Source of the DNA: Hofstenia miamia
Lineage: Eukaryota; Xenacoelomorpha; Acoela
Direction of reading: 5' to 3'
Assembly: GCA_004352715.1 (NCBI GenBank)
Contig: SCFE01000072.1
Coordinates: 105,566-169,565, forward strand
Length of the DNA: 64,000 bases
The notes beneath the pieces were generated by a model. That model saw only the letters and a program-made list of their open reading frames with translations, was not told the origin of the DNA and ran no database searches. The position numbers and the translations under genes are program-made. The stretch's first letter is position 1. Each line of letters opens with the position of its first letter. Shown piece by piece: positions 24,849-35,210 of this stretch.

Positions 24849-26557
24849 TTGGCTAAGTTGACTATAAGTTGAATCAAAATTACTATTCAGTGATAATATT
24901 TATTGGAGCTGCTAAAGCACACATAATAGAATTTTGGAATACTTTTGAACCTTATCTCAGCCAAGGATATTTCAAATTTCCAGAATTTTTCACAATAAAA
25001 GTACACTTTTAGATAATAAGATTAAAACGCTTAAAGTCATCTATTTATGGCCACAATATATTGCAAAACTCATGCAGTAAGCTGTTATGTATCACAAACA
25101 TTCTGTAAATAATTATATTATTGAATTGTTGCTACACACTAAAAAGATGTGCCGATATATTGGTCAGAACAAAATTGCTATTTGATATTAGATGTCACAA
25201 ATGGGGCTACGCGCAGTCTTAGAATTGCTCTAATCATGCGCAAATATTTCCATATATATGCTAGGTTTCTGATCCGCTAGCAGGCTGTAGCTGCGTCCAA
25301 ACGTCGGCTATGGTCAAAGACTTTGTTTTACTACCAAAATACCAGTTAGAATTCATTTCTGAAAGTACTAGTGATGTCTCCTTGATTATTAATGTATTAA
25401 TGCATGTATAAGAATATTAGTTAATACGAAAGGTCACATTATAACCCCAATTTGCATTCATTATCAGACTTTTACATGCTGCACCTGCAACACAAAATGG
25501 ATGTGAAAACCTTTTTATTGGATGAGGAAATACTATTACCGATAAAAAAGCAGCTCAGCTCAGCCCAGCCAATGTTAACGAAATTTTAGTTATTTGCTCG
25601 CTTAAAATGTTTTTAACATTATAATGAAACATTTGTTTCCATGATATATATTTATATTGTTGTTTTTAAAATTTAGACACTTTCACGATTTTCTTTAATT
25701 GCTTGAATCTTTGCATTGCACTTAGTAGTAATAAAAAACGTTGACTACGGCGAAAAAGTCACGGCTAACAGCCGGATACAGCTAAAGGCTTAAAGCCAAG
25801 TGCAAGATACGCCAAAGTCTTACGGCCAACTGCCCTTTAAATACAAAATCCATTTTGCACACGGCTGCTGCTAAGAAATCGCCTTGCGACTCAGAACACT
25901 AACTTAGGCATTGAAGCTAGAACTGCTTTAGTACTAACAGTGTGCTGAAGCAAATATCCAGTCAATGCGGTCTACATTAACAAAATTTTGACTTGTATTC
26001 GTCATGTGTTCTTTTGAATTCCCTTGTTCATGCAGAGATTGCACAAATGAAATCACTTTTTAAGGCTGACTAGCCTGGTAGTTTATACAAGTTTCTTACT
26101 ATTTTGGAGAAAGTGTTCAAAACTTTGTATGACTTAAGCGTAAACGTATTTTGGTTATTAGAAAACAATGTGTACTGTTCTTAAAACATTTATATTTTCT
26201 TAAGCACATTGTGAGTTTAACATTTGCTATGGTGTTGAGAATATCTGTTTTTTTAATTTTTATTTCCACAAAGTTCCAGTATGCTTCCATTTTACAATCT
26301 GGAAATGGAATGGAATGGATATGTTCATGTCCATATGCAAAACTGATTAAGGCTAATCTTTTGTTTAAATTAGAAGAATAGAACAAATGAAATATGTTGA
26401 AAATATAGATTTTGTGTCACACTTGTAATGGCTGAGATTCAAGAATTACATTTACAGAGAAAAAACAAATCACTTATTCGAACATATATTTCAAAAAATG
26501 TTGAAAGAGATAGACTGACTGTATTGTAAATTTAGAAAATTAGTGGAAAATTAAATA
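24849..26557. other. Intron 1, no gene; GC-richer island near 25.7-25.9 kb
   Basis: Mostly AT-rich. Bases about 25740-25890 repeat CGGC/GGCTAA/ACGGC words, in the style of the GC-word MITE ends, and a similar patch lies at about 25280-25320. I could not prove a terminal inverted repeat or target duplication. Confidence 0.35.
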
Positions 26558-26610
26558 GGGGCAACTTTGATTTTGTGAGAGACGGTCGTGTTTACATTTC
26601 TCTCTCGCAA

Positions 26611-27423
26611 ATGCCTGCTGGTATTGATAAAACAACTTCAATTTCTATCTTATGTTCAACGTGTAATCTCTCTACAGATAACGGCCATGTGTTTTCATGC
26701 TTCTCGTGTGGCTCTAAAATGCATTGGAATGATCATTGCACTGGGTTCCCTGCACCGGTGTTGAAATCTTTGGAACAGGTGAGGGAAAATGTAATATTAT
26801 TCTGCAATTCTTGCGTCCGCACAGGTCGAAAAGAAATCGTTATTGATGACATCGTTACATCTCGAGAATCACATGAATATAGCAGCAACGTGGACCACAT
26901 CGTTGACAAATGCATCAAGCCAATTGAGCGGAAAATTGATTCGTTTAGACCGCCAAACCCTGAACAGGGAACTCGTGACTATGGTCATTCTACTAGCGAT
27001 TACCAAAAGACTATTCGCATTAGAGGTTTGCCTGAGCCTCCTTCTTCAACCGCCAGTGATCGGCTCAATGCCGAACGAGCCCTAATTGATGATTTTCTTA
27101 CTCATATCGACGTTCCTGATGTTCCTATTGATGATATCAGACGGGTTGGTAAAGTCGTCTCTGGCCGACCACGTACCCTATTTCTGACTCTGAAAACTGC
27201 TTGGGATAAGCGCAAGATTATGAGTAATCTGCCCAAATTGTCTACTTACGGTAAGCGTATCTCTGTCTCTCGACTACTAACGGAAAGCGAACTGAAACGT
27301 GAAAAGGCACTTTTAAAGAAACGTTGGGAACTAATCAGTAACGGCGCCGATCGAGCTGACTTGAAAATTCGTGATCTTGAACTGTACCATAAAGACTCAA
27401 AGGTAAATATTGCCGCTGAGTGA
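26611..27423 (+). CDS. LINE ORF1 protein with PHD-like zinc finger and RRM-like region
   Basis: About 270 aa from the ATG at 26611. Residues about 11-65 hold a Cys/His pattern (C-S-T-C, C-F-S-C, H-W-N-D-H-C, C-N-S-C) like the PHD finger of some CR1/L2 ORF1 proteins. Residues about 130-245 carry T-I-R-I-R-G-L-P-E and I-R-R-V-G-K-V, then R-P-R-T-L-F-L-T-L, the RNA-binding pattern seen in non-LTR ORF1 proteins that bind element RNA. The frame ends at TGA (27421-27423). The next base triplet is CTA and the same frame continues open into ORF2, which suggests stop-codon readthrough. Confidence 0.75.
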   Translation: MPAGIDKTTSISILCSTCNLSTDNGHVFSCFSCGSKMHWNDHCTGFPAPVLKSLEQVRENVILFCNSCVRTGRKEIVIDDIVTSRESHEYSSNVDHIVDKCIKPIERKIDSFRPPNPEQGTRDYGHSTSDYQKTIRIRGLPEPPSSTASDRLNAERALIDDFLTHIDVPDVPIDDIRRVGKVVSGRPRTLFLTLKTAWDKRKIMSNLPKLSTYGKRISVSRLLTESELKREKALLKKRWELISNGADRADLKIRDLELYHKDSKVNIAAE

Positions 27424-27456
27424 CTAAATTTTAGCTCCAGTATTGCCAGTAGGAAC

Positions 27457-30303
27457 TTGATCACTGCGCTAATTAATCCTTGCTCAGTTCGTAACAAGCC
27501 AGCTCTTATATCTGATTTTATTCTGGAGTTCAATATTGATATTCTATGTATAGTTGAAACATGGCTGGTGTCTAGTGAATATGATAAGCGGGTAATAAAA
27601 CGTCTTACGCCTGAAGGGTACAAACTGAAACATTTCCCAAGGCCTAGTCGAGGCGGTGGTATTGCCATTATATATAGAACCTCGTGTTCTGATGTACGCA
27701 TTCAATCGCTTTCTCAATATCACAGCTTTGAATGCGCTGAATTTCTCCTGTCCTTCTGTCGCAAACGGTTACTAATTAGCATTCTCTACAGACCCCCGCC
27801 GTCGTCAACAAATAAGTTGCATTGGTGCGATTTTCTTCAAGAATTTGAGGATTACTGCAATTCAGTGTATTATCGCCCCGAGGCGTGGCTTGTTGCTGGG
27901 GATTTCAACATTCACATGGATGTATCTAATGATCGACAACAATTGCAATTTTCCGAGTTACTTGATATCTTTGGCCTTACCCAACATGTCCACACACCAA
28001 CTCATAAATCTGGCCATACTTTGGATCTAATATTATCCCGTTCTGATGAGAATATTGTGCAATCATGTGTTTCCTTGTCTCATCTTGACATTTTTCCCGA
28101 TCACTACCCCTTGCAGTGCGTCTTGAATATGCCAAAGCTCAGTTTTCCTAAGAAGACTATTTCATTTAGGAATTGGAAAAATACGGATGCTACATCTTTA
28201 GCCAGTAATCTGTGTTTTGATCTGTTGTTAGAGAATCTCGATTCCCTTGTCGCAAACTACAATCGTGTAGCTTGTGAAGCAGCTGATGTTGTTGCACCGA
28301 TTTTGCACAAAACCGTTGTTATTAAGCCTGAATCTCCATGGTTTGATAGCGAATATAAAGCCTTAAGAGCACAGCGTAGGAAAGCAGAGAAGAGGTATCA
28401 CAAGTCTCGTCTGCATTGTGATTTACTTAGGTATAGACAACTTCGCCATGATGTTCTTGGACTTTCTATCGTAAAGGAAAACCTATATTACACCAATCGT
28501 GTTGCTCAATGTAAGAATAATCCTAGGTCTCTGTTCAATATTGTAAAGAACCTTTTCGGTGAATCTTCTAATGACTCATATCCTGTTGTTCCTGTTCAAG
28601 GTGAATCCTTACCGAATTTATTTATTGACTTTTTTGACAAAAAAGTTTCCAGAATACGTACAGAATTAAGTACCATGTGGCCAAAATGTGCGATTTTACC
28701 TAACCATTCCTGTTCTACTCCTCTATGGTCGTTTCCTGAAGTAACTATACAAGAAGTTGAATCTTTGATTAAGGGCAAGAAGGCTTCCTCATCACCTCTT
28801 GATGTTATACCAACCTCGTTTATAAAAACTGACGCTGTCCTTCACAAAGTGTCTCCTATTATTACCAAAATTATCAACTTGTCTCTAAAAGAAGGTGTTT
28901 TCCCCTGCATGTGTAAGAATTCTATTCTTAAACCCCTTCTGAAAAGGCCAGAGCTTTCACCTTATGAGTTTGCTAATTTTCGGCCCATTGCGAATCTTTC
29001 ATTTTTGTCAAAGCTACTGGAAACACTCGTCGCCAACCTGATTATTGAGTTCCTTGATATGAATGGTTTACGCCCCAAATTTCAATCAGCGTACCGTAGG
29101 TACTTCTCTACAGAGACTGCACTCTGCCGTGTCACGAGCGATATTAGAATGGCAATTGATGGCGGTTCTTGTTGCATGTTAATCTTATTAGACCAATCGG
29201 CAGCGTTTGATACAATTGATCATTCCCTGTTGATTGACATCCTCGAATCAATTGGTTTACGTGGTACAATCAGTAACTGGATCCGTAGCTATCTGTCTGA
29301 ACGTACTCAACAAGTCTATATTAACGGACAATTCTCAGAGAAGTCGCCCATGTCTTTTGGAGTACCTCAGGGCTCAGTGCTCGGGCCTACGTTATTCACT
29401 ATCTATAACATGTTCATAGCTGACATCTGTACAAGAAACAATGTTAATCATCACCTTTATGCAGATGATACACAGCTGTACTACTGCTTTTCCCTGGACG
29501 AATTTACGGAATCGGTTAATCAAGCCGAATTTATTTTGAATGTCTTGTGGCAATCTATGGGTAACATGCTCCTCATGCTAAACGGCGACAAGACTGAATT
29601 TATCATTTTGGGCACGCCCCATAAACTTAAGAAACTGCCCTGTGACATCTGCTTGAATTTTGCTGGCCATTCCGTTTATCCTAAGAAGATTGTAAAATAT
29701 TTGGGTTGTCCTTTGGACGAGTCATTAACTATGAAGACTCACATTTCTAATATCATCAAGTCCTGTAACATCCATTTACGAAACATCAGAAAAATACGGG
29801 ATTATTTGTCTGTTGATTCAACAACGTCATTGATTCGCTCTCTTGTCACATGTAAACTTGATCAATACAACGCTCTCCTTTATGGCTGTCCTGAGTATGC
29901 AATCAGTCGTTTGCAGAAGGTTCAAAACAGTTGCGCCCGCATTATATTCCGATTAAGATACCATGATCATGTTACTTCGCACCTTAATTCACTGCATTGG
30001 TTACCAATCAAGGAAAGAATTTTGTATAAGATCGCCTTACTGGTGTGGAAGGCAACTCATGGTTGTGCGCCTCACTACCTCAATGAGCTTCTTATTCCTG
30101 TCCTTCATGACCGACCTCTGCGGTCAGACAATGATATTTTGTATGTTGTACCAAGAATACGTCTGGCTGCAACTGATTCGGCATTTGCAGTTTGTGGTCC
30201 AAGGATTTATAACAATCTGCCTAACTACTTGAAAGAATTAACATCCCCTACGGTCTTCAAGTCAAAATTGAAGACCTATCTCTTCAATCAAGCCTACGCT
30301 TAA
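27457..30303 (+). CDS. LINE ORF2 polyprotein: AP endonuclease and reverse transcriptase
   Basis: About 948 aa. The endonuclease shows E-T-W-L, R-G-G-G-I-A-I-I-Y, the Y-R-P-P block, A-G-D-F-N-I-H and D-H-Y-P-L. The reverse transcriptase shows F-R-P-I-A-N-L-S, D-Q-S-A-A-F-D-T-I-D-H (about residue 580), G-V-P-Q-G-S-V-L-G-P and Y-A-D-D-T-Q-L (about residue 668). The C-terminal L-H-W-L-P-I-K-E-R-I block is typical of CR1/L2. There is no ATG at its start: the frame runs without a stop from the codon after the ORF1 TGA (27424), so 27457 is only a TTG. Endonuclease, RT and aspartate motifs all look intact; D-Q-S replaces the usual D-L-S. Confidence 0.88.
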   Translation: MITALINPCSVRNKPALISDFILEFNIDILCIVETWLVSSEYDKRVIKRLTPEGYKLKHFPRPSRGGGIAIIYRTSCSDVRIQSLSQYHSFECAEFLLSFCRKRLLISILYRPPPSSTNKLHWCDFLQEFEDYCNSVYYRPEAWLVAGDFNIHMDVSNDRQQLQFSELLDIFGLTQHVHTPTHKSGHTLDLILSRSDENIVQSCVSLSHLDIFPDHYPLQCVLNMPKLSFPKKTISFRNWKNTDATSLASNLCFDLLLENLDSLVANYNRVACEAADVVAPILHKTVVIKPESPWFDSEYKALRAQRRKAEKRYHKSRLHCDLLRYRQLRHDVLGLSIVKENLYYTNRVAQCKNNPRSLFNIVKNLFGESSNDSYPVVPVQGESLPNLFIDFFDKKVSRIRTELSTMWPKCAILPNHSCSTPLWSFPEVTIQEVESLIKGKKASSSPLDVIPTSFIKTDAVLHKVSPIITKIINLSLKEGVFPCMCKNSILKPLLKRPELSPYEFANFRPIANLSFLSKLLETLVANLIIEFLDMNGLRPKFQSAYRRYFSTETALCRVTSDIRMAIDGGSCCMLILLDQSAAFDTIDHSLLIDILESIGLRGTISNWIRSYLSERTQQVYINGQFSEKSPMSFGVPQGSVLGPTLFTIYNMFIADICTRNNVNHHLYADDTQLYYCFSLDEFTESVNQAEFILNVLWQSMGNMLLMLNGDKTEFIILGTPHKLKKLPCDICLNFAGHSVYPKKIVKYLGCPLDESLTMKTHISNIIKSCNIHLRNIRKIRDYLSVDSTTSLIRSLVTCKLDQYNALLYGCPEYAISRLQKVQNSCARIIFRLRYHDHVTSHLNSLHWLPIKERILYKIALLVWKATHGCAPHYLNELLIPVLHDRPLRSDNDILYVVPRIRLAATDSAFAVCGPRIYNNLPNYLKELTSPTVFKSKLKTYLFNQAYA

Positions 30304-30389
30304 CTTAACCTAATTTGTACTGCTGTTTATTTTAACATTGTAACTCTGAGCGCGGCAGAGTCTTTGTAGAGTGCCCGCGCTATACAAGA

Positions 30390-30421
<32 letters not shown>

Positions 30422-31552
30422 CTGCTAAATGGTGATTTTGCTACGCCCTGAGGAAAGATATTCGGGGGTTGCATCACCCCCGGTTACCTGGGCCCCTGAG
30501 TGTTTGCGAGGCATTTCTCATGATTTTAGACTGATACTAAGCCCATTGTTTTGCCTAACTGCCTCTGTTTTGAAAATCAAACTGATCTAAGATTTCTTTT
30601 GTAGTTGTTAAGTTTTCTTATTGAAATTTTATGGTTTTTCCTAACTTTTATTGAGGGTCATAATGCCATAAGTAAATTTTTCTCGATATCTATTTATTTT
30701 AGGGAAGCCAAAACTATATTTAAAATTATGAATGAACTCTATTAAATTCCAACGTTTCAAACAAAATTCTTAATTGATTAAAAAAACTCCCCAAATTTGA
30801 GAATTTGATGATGTCATCAAATAATATGCATTCATCGAAATTCTTAGCATTGTAAAGTGATAGTGCTTATATGGCGAATATTTGTCAACGATTTTGTTAT
30901 ATTACAATTCAATCCAGAAGTAAGTAGGAGTGGGGAAATTCTACTCATGGTAGTCATAGAAAACATTATCTAAAAAGTGAACCAGATACATGTAGCTAGA
31001 TTTAATCAAAAATCGTTTGCTTATCCGATAATGGAATTAAGTCAAAACTGCTAAATTATACTATGTGTTGAGTGAGAACTACAGACCAAAATAAAAAAGT
31101 GCAGGTACAGAGTCAAAATATATAAATCACATCTGCTATAACATGTCAAAGGGATTCGTAATCACATGGGTGAAAAAGAAATGCTCTTTTATTTATTTAT
31201 TTTGAAAAGATTGTCACAGTGAAACTAACGATTCTTCAGCTAAGAAGCAAACAATCATTCTAGGTCATCCAAATTAGAAATTTCTATTTTCCACTTACCT
31301 ACCCTTGCAGATTAACTGATCTCAATCTTTTTTAACATATTTTTGTAAGCCCTTTAAATATACTCCATTGTATATATATATATATATATATTGGTAGGTC
31401 TATAATATTTTTTTTAAGAATAGACAACTGAAAATGATCTATTGCAAAATTCAAAAATACTAACTACTTAGCTCTCATTATTGTTCAATGAATGTTTATC
31501 GGTTAAAAAATTACAGCCTCGGCATTCTTAAAATTTGTGATTCTATTAAAAG
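30422..31552. other. Intron 1 between two LINEs
   Basis: AT-rich, with a (TA)n tract at about 31371-31391. A small GC-rich palindromic patch (GGGGGTTGCATCACCCCC, about 30464-30481) could form a hairpin; nothing else supports a function. Confidence 0.4.
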
Positions 31553-32116
31553 ATGATTTCATACGCTGAGATGATTTCTCCGCGAGCGGTTGGTCCCGCT
31601 GAGCTCTCCGTCCTACGTTCACTCGGTAGTGAGAATTTCATAACGAGTGAGCGTAGCAGAATCACGTCTGCTAAACTTCTAGCTCCCTTCAACAATCTAT
31701 CAAAGGAAGAGCTTTTAACATTGCACAGCTTACTCCACACCGTTCTCGCACACGAAGAAAAGGAGGTTCCGCCGTTCAAAACTCCAGAGAAAGATGAATG
31801 GACACAAGTTTCACCGCCTAAAAAAACCGTTGCAACATCACCCATCATCACAAATTCATCCGCTTCCTCACAAACACAGGACGTACGAAAACGACGCGCC
31901 AAACGACTGCGAACAGATGCAGGTATGCTTATTTTAGGAACCTCAATGTATCGATACCTACAAGCACCCGCCCTACTAAAGAAAGACACAGTTGCAGTAC
32001 ATTCATATCCGGGAGCAACTATAGAAGAGATGACTGAAACAATTAAAGAATACACGCCGTCGGACAACATTAAAAAAATACTTGTCACCGTTGGCAGAAN
32101 TGAATACAAAAAATAA
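31553..32116 (+). CDS. LINE ORF1, truncated SGNH/esterase-like domain
   Basis: About 187 codons. The N-terminal 120 residues are low in recognisable motifs and end in a basic stretch R-K-R-R-A-K-R-L-R. Then come L-I-L-G-T-S-M (block I-like, GTS for GDS), Y-S-Y-P-G-A (block II Gly) and I-L-V-T-V-G-R (start of the G-x-N-D block). The domain stops there, without the C-terminal D-x-x-H block that such esterase-type ORF1 proteins carry. The N at 32100 may hide missing sequence, so truncation could be real or an assembly effect. Confidence 0.55.
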   Translation: MISYAEMISPRAVGPAELSVLRSLGSENFITSERSRITSAKLLAPFNNLSKEELLTLHSLLHTVLAHEEKEVPPFKTPEKDEWTQVSPPKKTVATSPIITNSSASSQTQDVRKRRAKRLRTDAGMLILGTSMYRYLQAPALLKKDTVAVHSYPGATIEEMTETIKEYTPSDNIKKILVTVGRXEYKK

Positions 32117-35054
32117 CACTATTAACTATGTGCATATAAATTTTCAAAACCTGTCAAAGAAAAATTTTGAATTTAAGCAATTTATGTCTAATTTTAAAAA
32201 TGATGTTATTCTAGGAATCTCGGAAACCTGGTTGTCGAACAAAGACTTTGATAATTGTTGGTCATTCAATAAATCATTTTGTTTGTTTAGAAAAGATAGG
32301 CAAACTAATAATCTATTAGGAAAATCCAGTGGTGGAGGTGTCTCATTATTAATACCAAAAATTTTCAAACCTAAATTACGCGAAGATATAAAGTATAGCG
32401 ACGTATCTAAATTTGAAAGCTTATGGGTAGAAATATCAAATCCCTTAGGAAATGCTACATATAAAAAACAACTGATAAATGTTTCTTATTCTCCGCACAA
32501 AAAATACTCGAATTATTTCATTGAGCAATTGGAAAATGAATTGGTTTTAGCTGTTTCTGAAAATAAAGACATTATTTTAATGGGAGACTACAACATTAAT
32601 TATTTGGACCAAAAAGAACGAGATAAAATTGACAATTTACTAAATATGTTTAATCTGAATATTGTTAATAAAATTACGCCGTCAAGGGTCACTGCAACGA
32701 GTAGCACGCTTATTGATTACTTCATAATGTCAGATAATGATTTTTCAAAACTTACATATTTTACAGCTGAATGTCCGTTCTCCGATCATTGCATTACTTC
32801 CATTAGCTTTATAACAACGAAACCAGTAAATTCAATAGTTAGGAAATGGACCACAATTCGGGAAAAAAATAATCATAATGTTGAAAAACTAAAATTATCG
32901 CTGACTTTTGAACATTGGCATGAAGTGTATTATGCACAAGATACTAATTCTATGATGGAAAATTTCATTTCAATCTTTGAAAAACACCTTAATATTTTCT
33001 GTCCAGAAAAGAAGATCTTAATTAACAAAAATTTTAAAAATTGTGCCTCTAAATATAATAAATCTAAACCTTGGTTAACTGATTTATCCAAAAAATTGAT
33101 TATTGAAAAGAAAAATGCTTTTAAAAATTTCTTATTGACAAAATCTAGCGAAAATTTCTTAGCTTATAAAAAAGCAAGAAATTTATCAAATATTGAAAAT
33201 CGTAAATCTTTTAATAAATATATTAAAAATGAATTCAAAATTTTACCAAACCAAAAGTCTAAATGGAAACTCATTCATGAGATTGCTAACACTGCAAAAT
33301 CTAAATCTACAATCATTGAGGAGATTAGAGACTCGGATGGGAACTCATTTACAAATGATTTTGACATTACTAATGTACTAAACGAAACATTTGTTAACTT
33401 GGGAAAATTTAAAGGACCCTATATCAAATATCAATCACCAAATATTAATAATAAAATACCCGAATTCATTTTTCGTTTTTCTACTACATACGAAATGATT
33501 AAAGCAATTAATAAACTAAAACCCAATAAATCTAGTGGTCCATCTAAAATTCCTTCCTGGATATTAAAAGTAACTGCCTCTATAATTGCTGAGCCTTTAA
33601 ATTTCATCTTCAATGAATCCTTAAAACAGAACAATTTTCCAAATCGTTTGAAACAAGCATATATTACTCCGGTTTTCAAAAAGAAAGATGCAACTTTAGC
33701 TATTAATTATAGGCCGATCTCAATTACTTCGCCAATAAGTAAAATTTTCGAACGTCTCTTACATAATCAAATTAGTGACCACCTTTCAAAACACCAATTA
33801 ATGTCAAAAACACAATTTGGTTTCCGCAAGAATTTTTCAACTGATGATGCTCTTTTGTATGCTACCGAAAATTGGCGATCATCTCTTGACTCTGACAAAT
33901 TTGTTGCAGTGGCCTGCCTTGATCTTTCAAAAGCTTTTGACTCTATTAATCACGATATCTTATATAAGAAATTAGAAAAGCTAAGATTTTCTGAAAGTAG
34001 CGTTAAATTAATATCAAGTTATCTAACTAATAGAATTCAGTGCGTCAAATTAAATAATACTTTCTCTAATTGGCTATCTATAAAAAACGGAGTACCGCAA
34101 GGTACCATTCTTGGACCGCTACTTTTTAACATATATGTAAACGACATGCAGCAACATACGAATTGTCAATTGATTCAATACGCCGATGATACATGCATTT
34201 TTAGTGGAAATACATCCTTAAATCAAGCAATAAATGATGTAGAACAAAATTGTGAAAAATTGAGTAAATATTTCAACATGCACAAATTAAACAACAACAG
34301 TGAAAAAACTGAATTTTGCATCTTGAATCCTCAGGGGAAAAGTGTATTCCTACCCAATTCTTCACTTACTTTTAATAACGCCTCAATCTCCCCTAAAGAA
34401 TCCTTCAAATATCTTGGTATAACTATTGACTCAAAATTAACATACAAGCAGCAAGTAAAAGAAATTTTAAAACGCATGGCAATGAGTATTAAAACATTAT
34501 CACACGTAGCTGAACATTTACCCTCTGCCATTATGATTCAATTATTTCATGCTCTAGTAATGAGTCATCTTAATTATGCAAATACACTTTTTTCAAGCTT
34601 AAATGAATCATTAGTAAAAAAACTTACAATACAATTAAAATGGGCATTGAATGTTTGTCAGAAAAACTGCTCCAAAACAAGAAATTACATTTTGTCATCT
34701 TTGCTGTTTCCAAATCAACTCTTTATTTTTAATATTTTGATAAAGTTTTTTAAAATAACAAATCAATTACCTCCTTATAATTCAATATCATTTCCAAACT
34801 TTTTTCATAAGCGCAATATAAGAACTAATCATTATACTAGCATTAAATTTCGTAAAAAAATCAAGCAACAGTCTTTTATTAATGTTGCAATTCGCAATTG
34901 GAATCGATTACCAAGTGAAATTAAAATGATTAAGAGTGCAATTACGTTTAAAAGAAAATTAAAAGCATTTATGTTGAAGGAAAAATTCATTTTGGGTAAA
35001 TCATGGTTAGGATTCAAATTTTACAATAAAGATTACACAATAACGCGCAATTAA
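32100..35054 (+). CDS. LINE ORF2 polyprotein: AP endonuclease and reverse transcriptase
   Basis: About 984 aa if the ambiguous base at 32100 is A, which gives ATG-AAT-ACA. Endonuclease: V-H-I-N-F-Q-N-L, S-E-T-W-L, S-G-G-G-V-S-L-L, G-D-Y-N-I-N, then S-D-H. Reverse transcriptase: N-Y-R-P-I-S-I-T, L-D-L-S-K-A-F-D-S-I-N-H, G-V-P-Q-G-T-I-L-G-P-L-L-F, Y-A-D-D-T, then the K-Y-L-G-I block. It ends with N-W-N-R-L-P-S-E-I. The frame has no internal stop, so the copy may be competent apart from its ORF1. I infer a CR1/Jockey-group clade, not a named family. Confidence 0.85.
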   Translation, partial: XNTKNNTINYVHINFQNLSKKNFEFKQFMSNFKNDVILGISETWLSNKDFDNCWSFNKSFCLFRKDRQTNNLLGKSSGGGVSLLIPKIFKPKLREDIKYSDVSKFESLWVEISNPLGNATYKKQLINVSYSPHKKYSNYFIEQLENELVLAVSENKDIILMGDYNINYLDQKERDKIDNLLNMFNLNIVNKITPSRVTATSSTLIDYFIMSDNDFSKLTYFTAECPFSDHCITSISFITTKPVNSIVRKWTTIREKNNHNVEKLKLSLTFEHWHEVYYAQDTNSMMENFISIFEKHLNIFCPEKKILINKNFKNCASKYNKSKPWLTDLSKKLIIEKKNAFKNFLLTKSSENFLAYKKARNLSNIENRKSFNKYIKNEFKILPNQKSKWKLIHEIANTAKSKSTIIEEIRDSDGNSFTNDFDITNVLNETFVNLGKFKGPYIKYQSPNINNKIPEFIFRFSTTYEMIKAINKLKPNKSSGPSKIPSWILKVTASIIAEPLNFIFNESLKQNNFPNRLKQAYITPVFKKKDATLAINYRPISITSPISKIFERLLHNQISDHLSKHQLMSKTQFGFRKNFSTDDALLYATENWRSSLDSDKFVAVACLDLSKAFDSINHDILYKKLEKLRFSESSVKLISSYLTNRIQCVKLNNTFSNWLSIKNGVPQGTILGPLLFNIYVNDMQQHTNCQLIQYADDTCIFSGNTSLNQAINDVEQNCEKLSKYFNMHKLNNNSEKTEFCILNPQGKSVFLPNSSLTFNNASISPKESFKYLGITIDSKLTYKQQVKEILKRMAMSIKTLSHVAEHLPSAIMIQLFHALVMSHLNYANTLFSSLNESLVKKLTIQLKWALNVCQKNCSKTRNYILSSLLFPNQLFIFNILIKFFKITNQLPPYNSISFPNFFHKRNIRTNHYTSIKFRKKIKQQSFINVAIRNWNRLPSEIKMIKSAITFKRKLKAFMLKEKFILGKSWLGFKFYNKDYTITRN

Positions 35055-35210
35055 TTTCCATAGCCTGAACAGAACAGATTTTGTAGTCCTATTTTTTTTG
35101 TAAATATAGTTATTTGTTATCATTCTTGACGCTATTCAGATAATAACCAGTTTTGTAATTGAAAATATTATCTGAATAAAGAATATCTTATCTTATCTTA
35201 TCTTAAAGGT

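Larger units (their letters stand above)
26558..30421 (+). mobile_element. L2/CR1-like non-LTR retrotransposon, near complete
   Basis: Two ORFs (below) are followed by a short 3' UTR containing GCGCGGCAGAG and the motif GCCCGCGCTATACAAG, and then a (TTA)n tail (about 30388-30421). The 'GCGCTATA-' sequence followed by a trinucleotide tail is typical of L2/CR1-type elements. The 5' end is placed near 26558 only because the GC-richer sequence begins there. ORF2 is open throughout, so the copy is young. It lies in intron 1 of the GGT-like gene, on the opposite strand to it. Confidence 0.8.
31553..35210 (+). mobile_element. CR1/Jockey-type non-LTR retrotransposon with (TATCT)n tail
   Basis: ORF1 and ORF2 are followed by a short 3' UTR and a (TATCT)n tail (about 35184-35205). 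Its codon use is much more AT-rich than that of the LINE at 26.6-30.4 kb, which suggests long residence or a different amelioration history. The single N at 32100 lies exactly where ORF1 ends and ORF2 begins. Confidence 0.75.

Noticed and set aside
26117-26386. Overlapping open frames on both strands near 26.1-26.4 kb
   Set aside because: Reciprocal frames of AT-rich sequence with no family resemblance and no splice signals.
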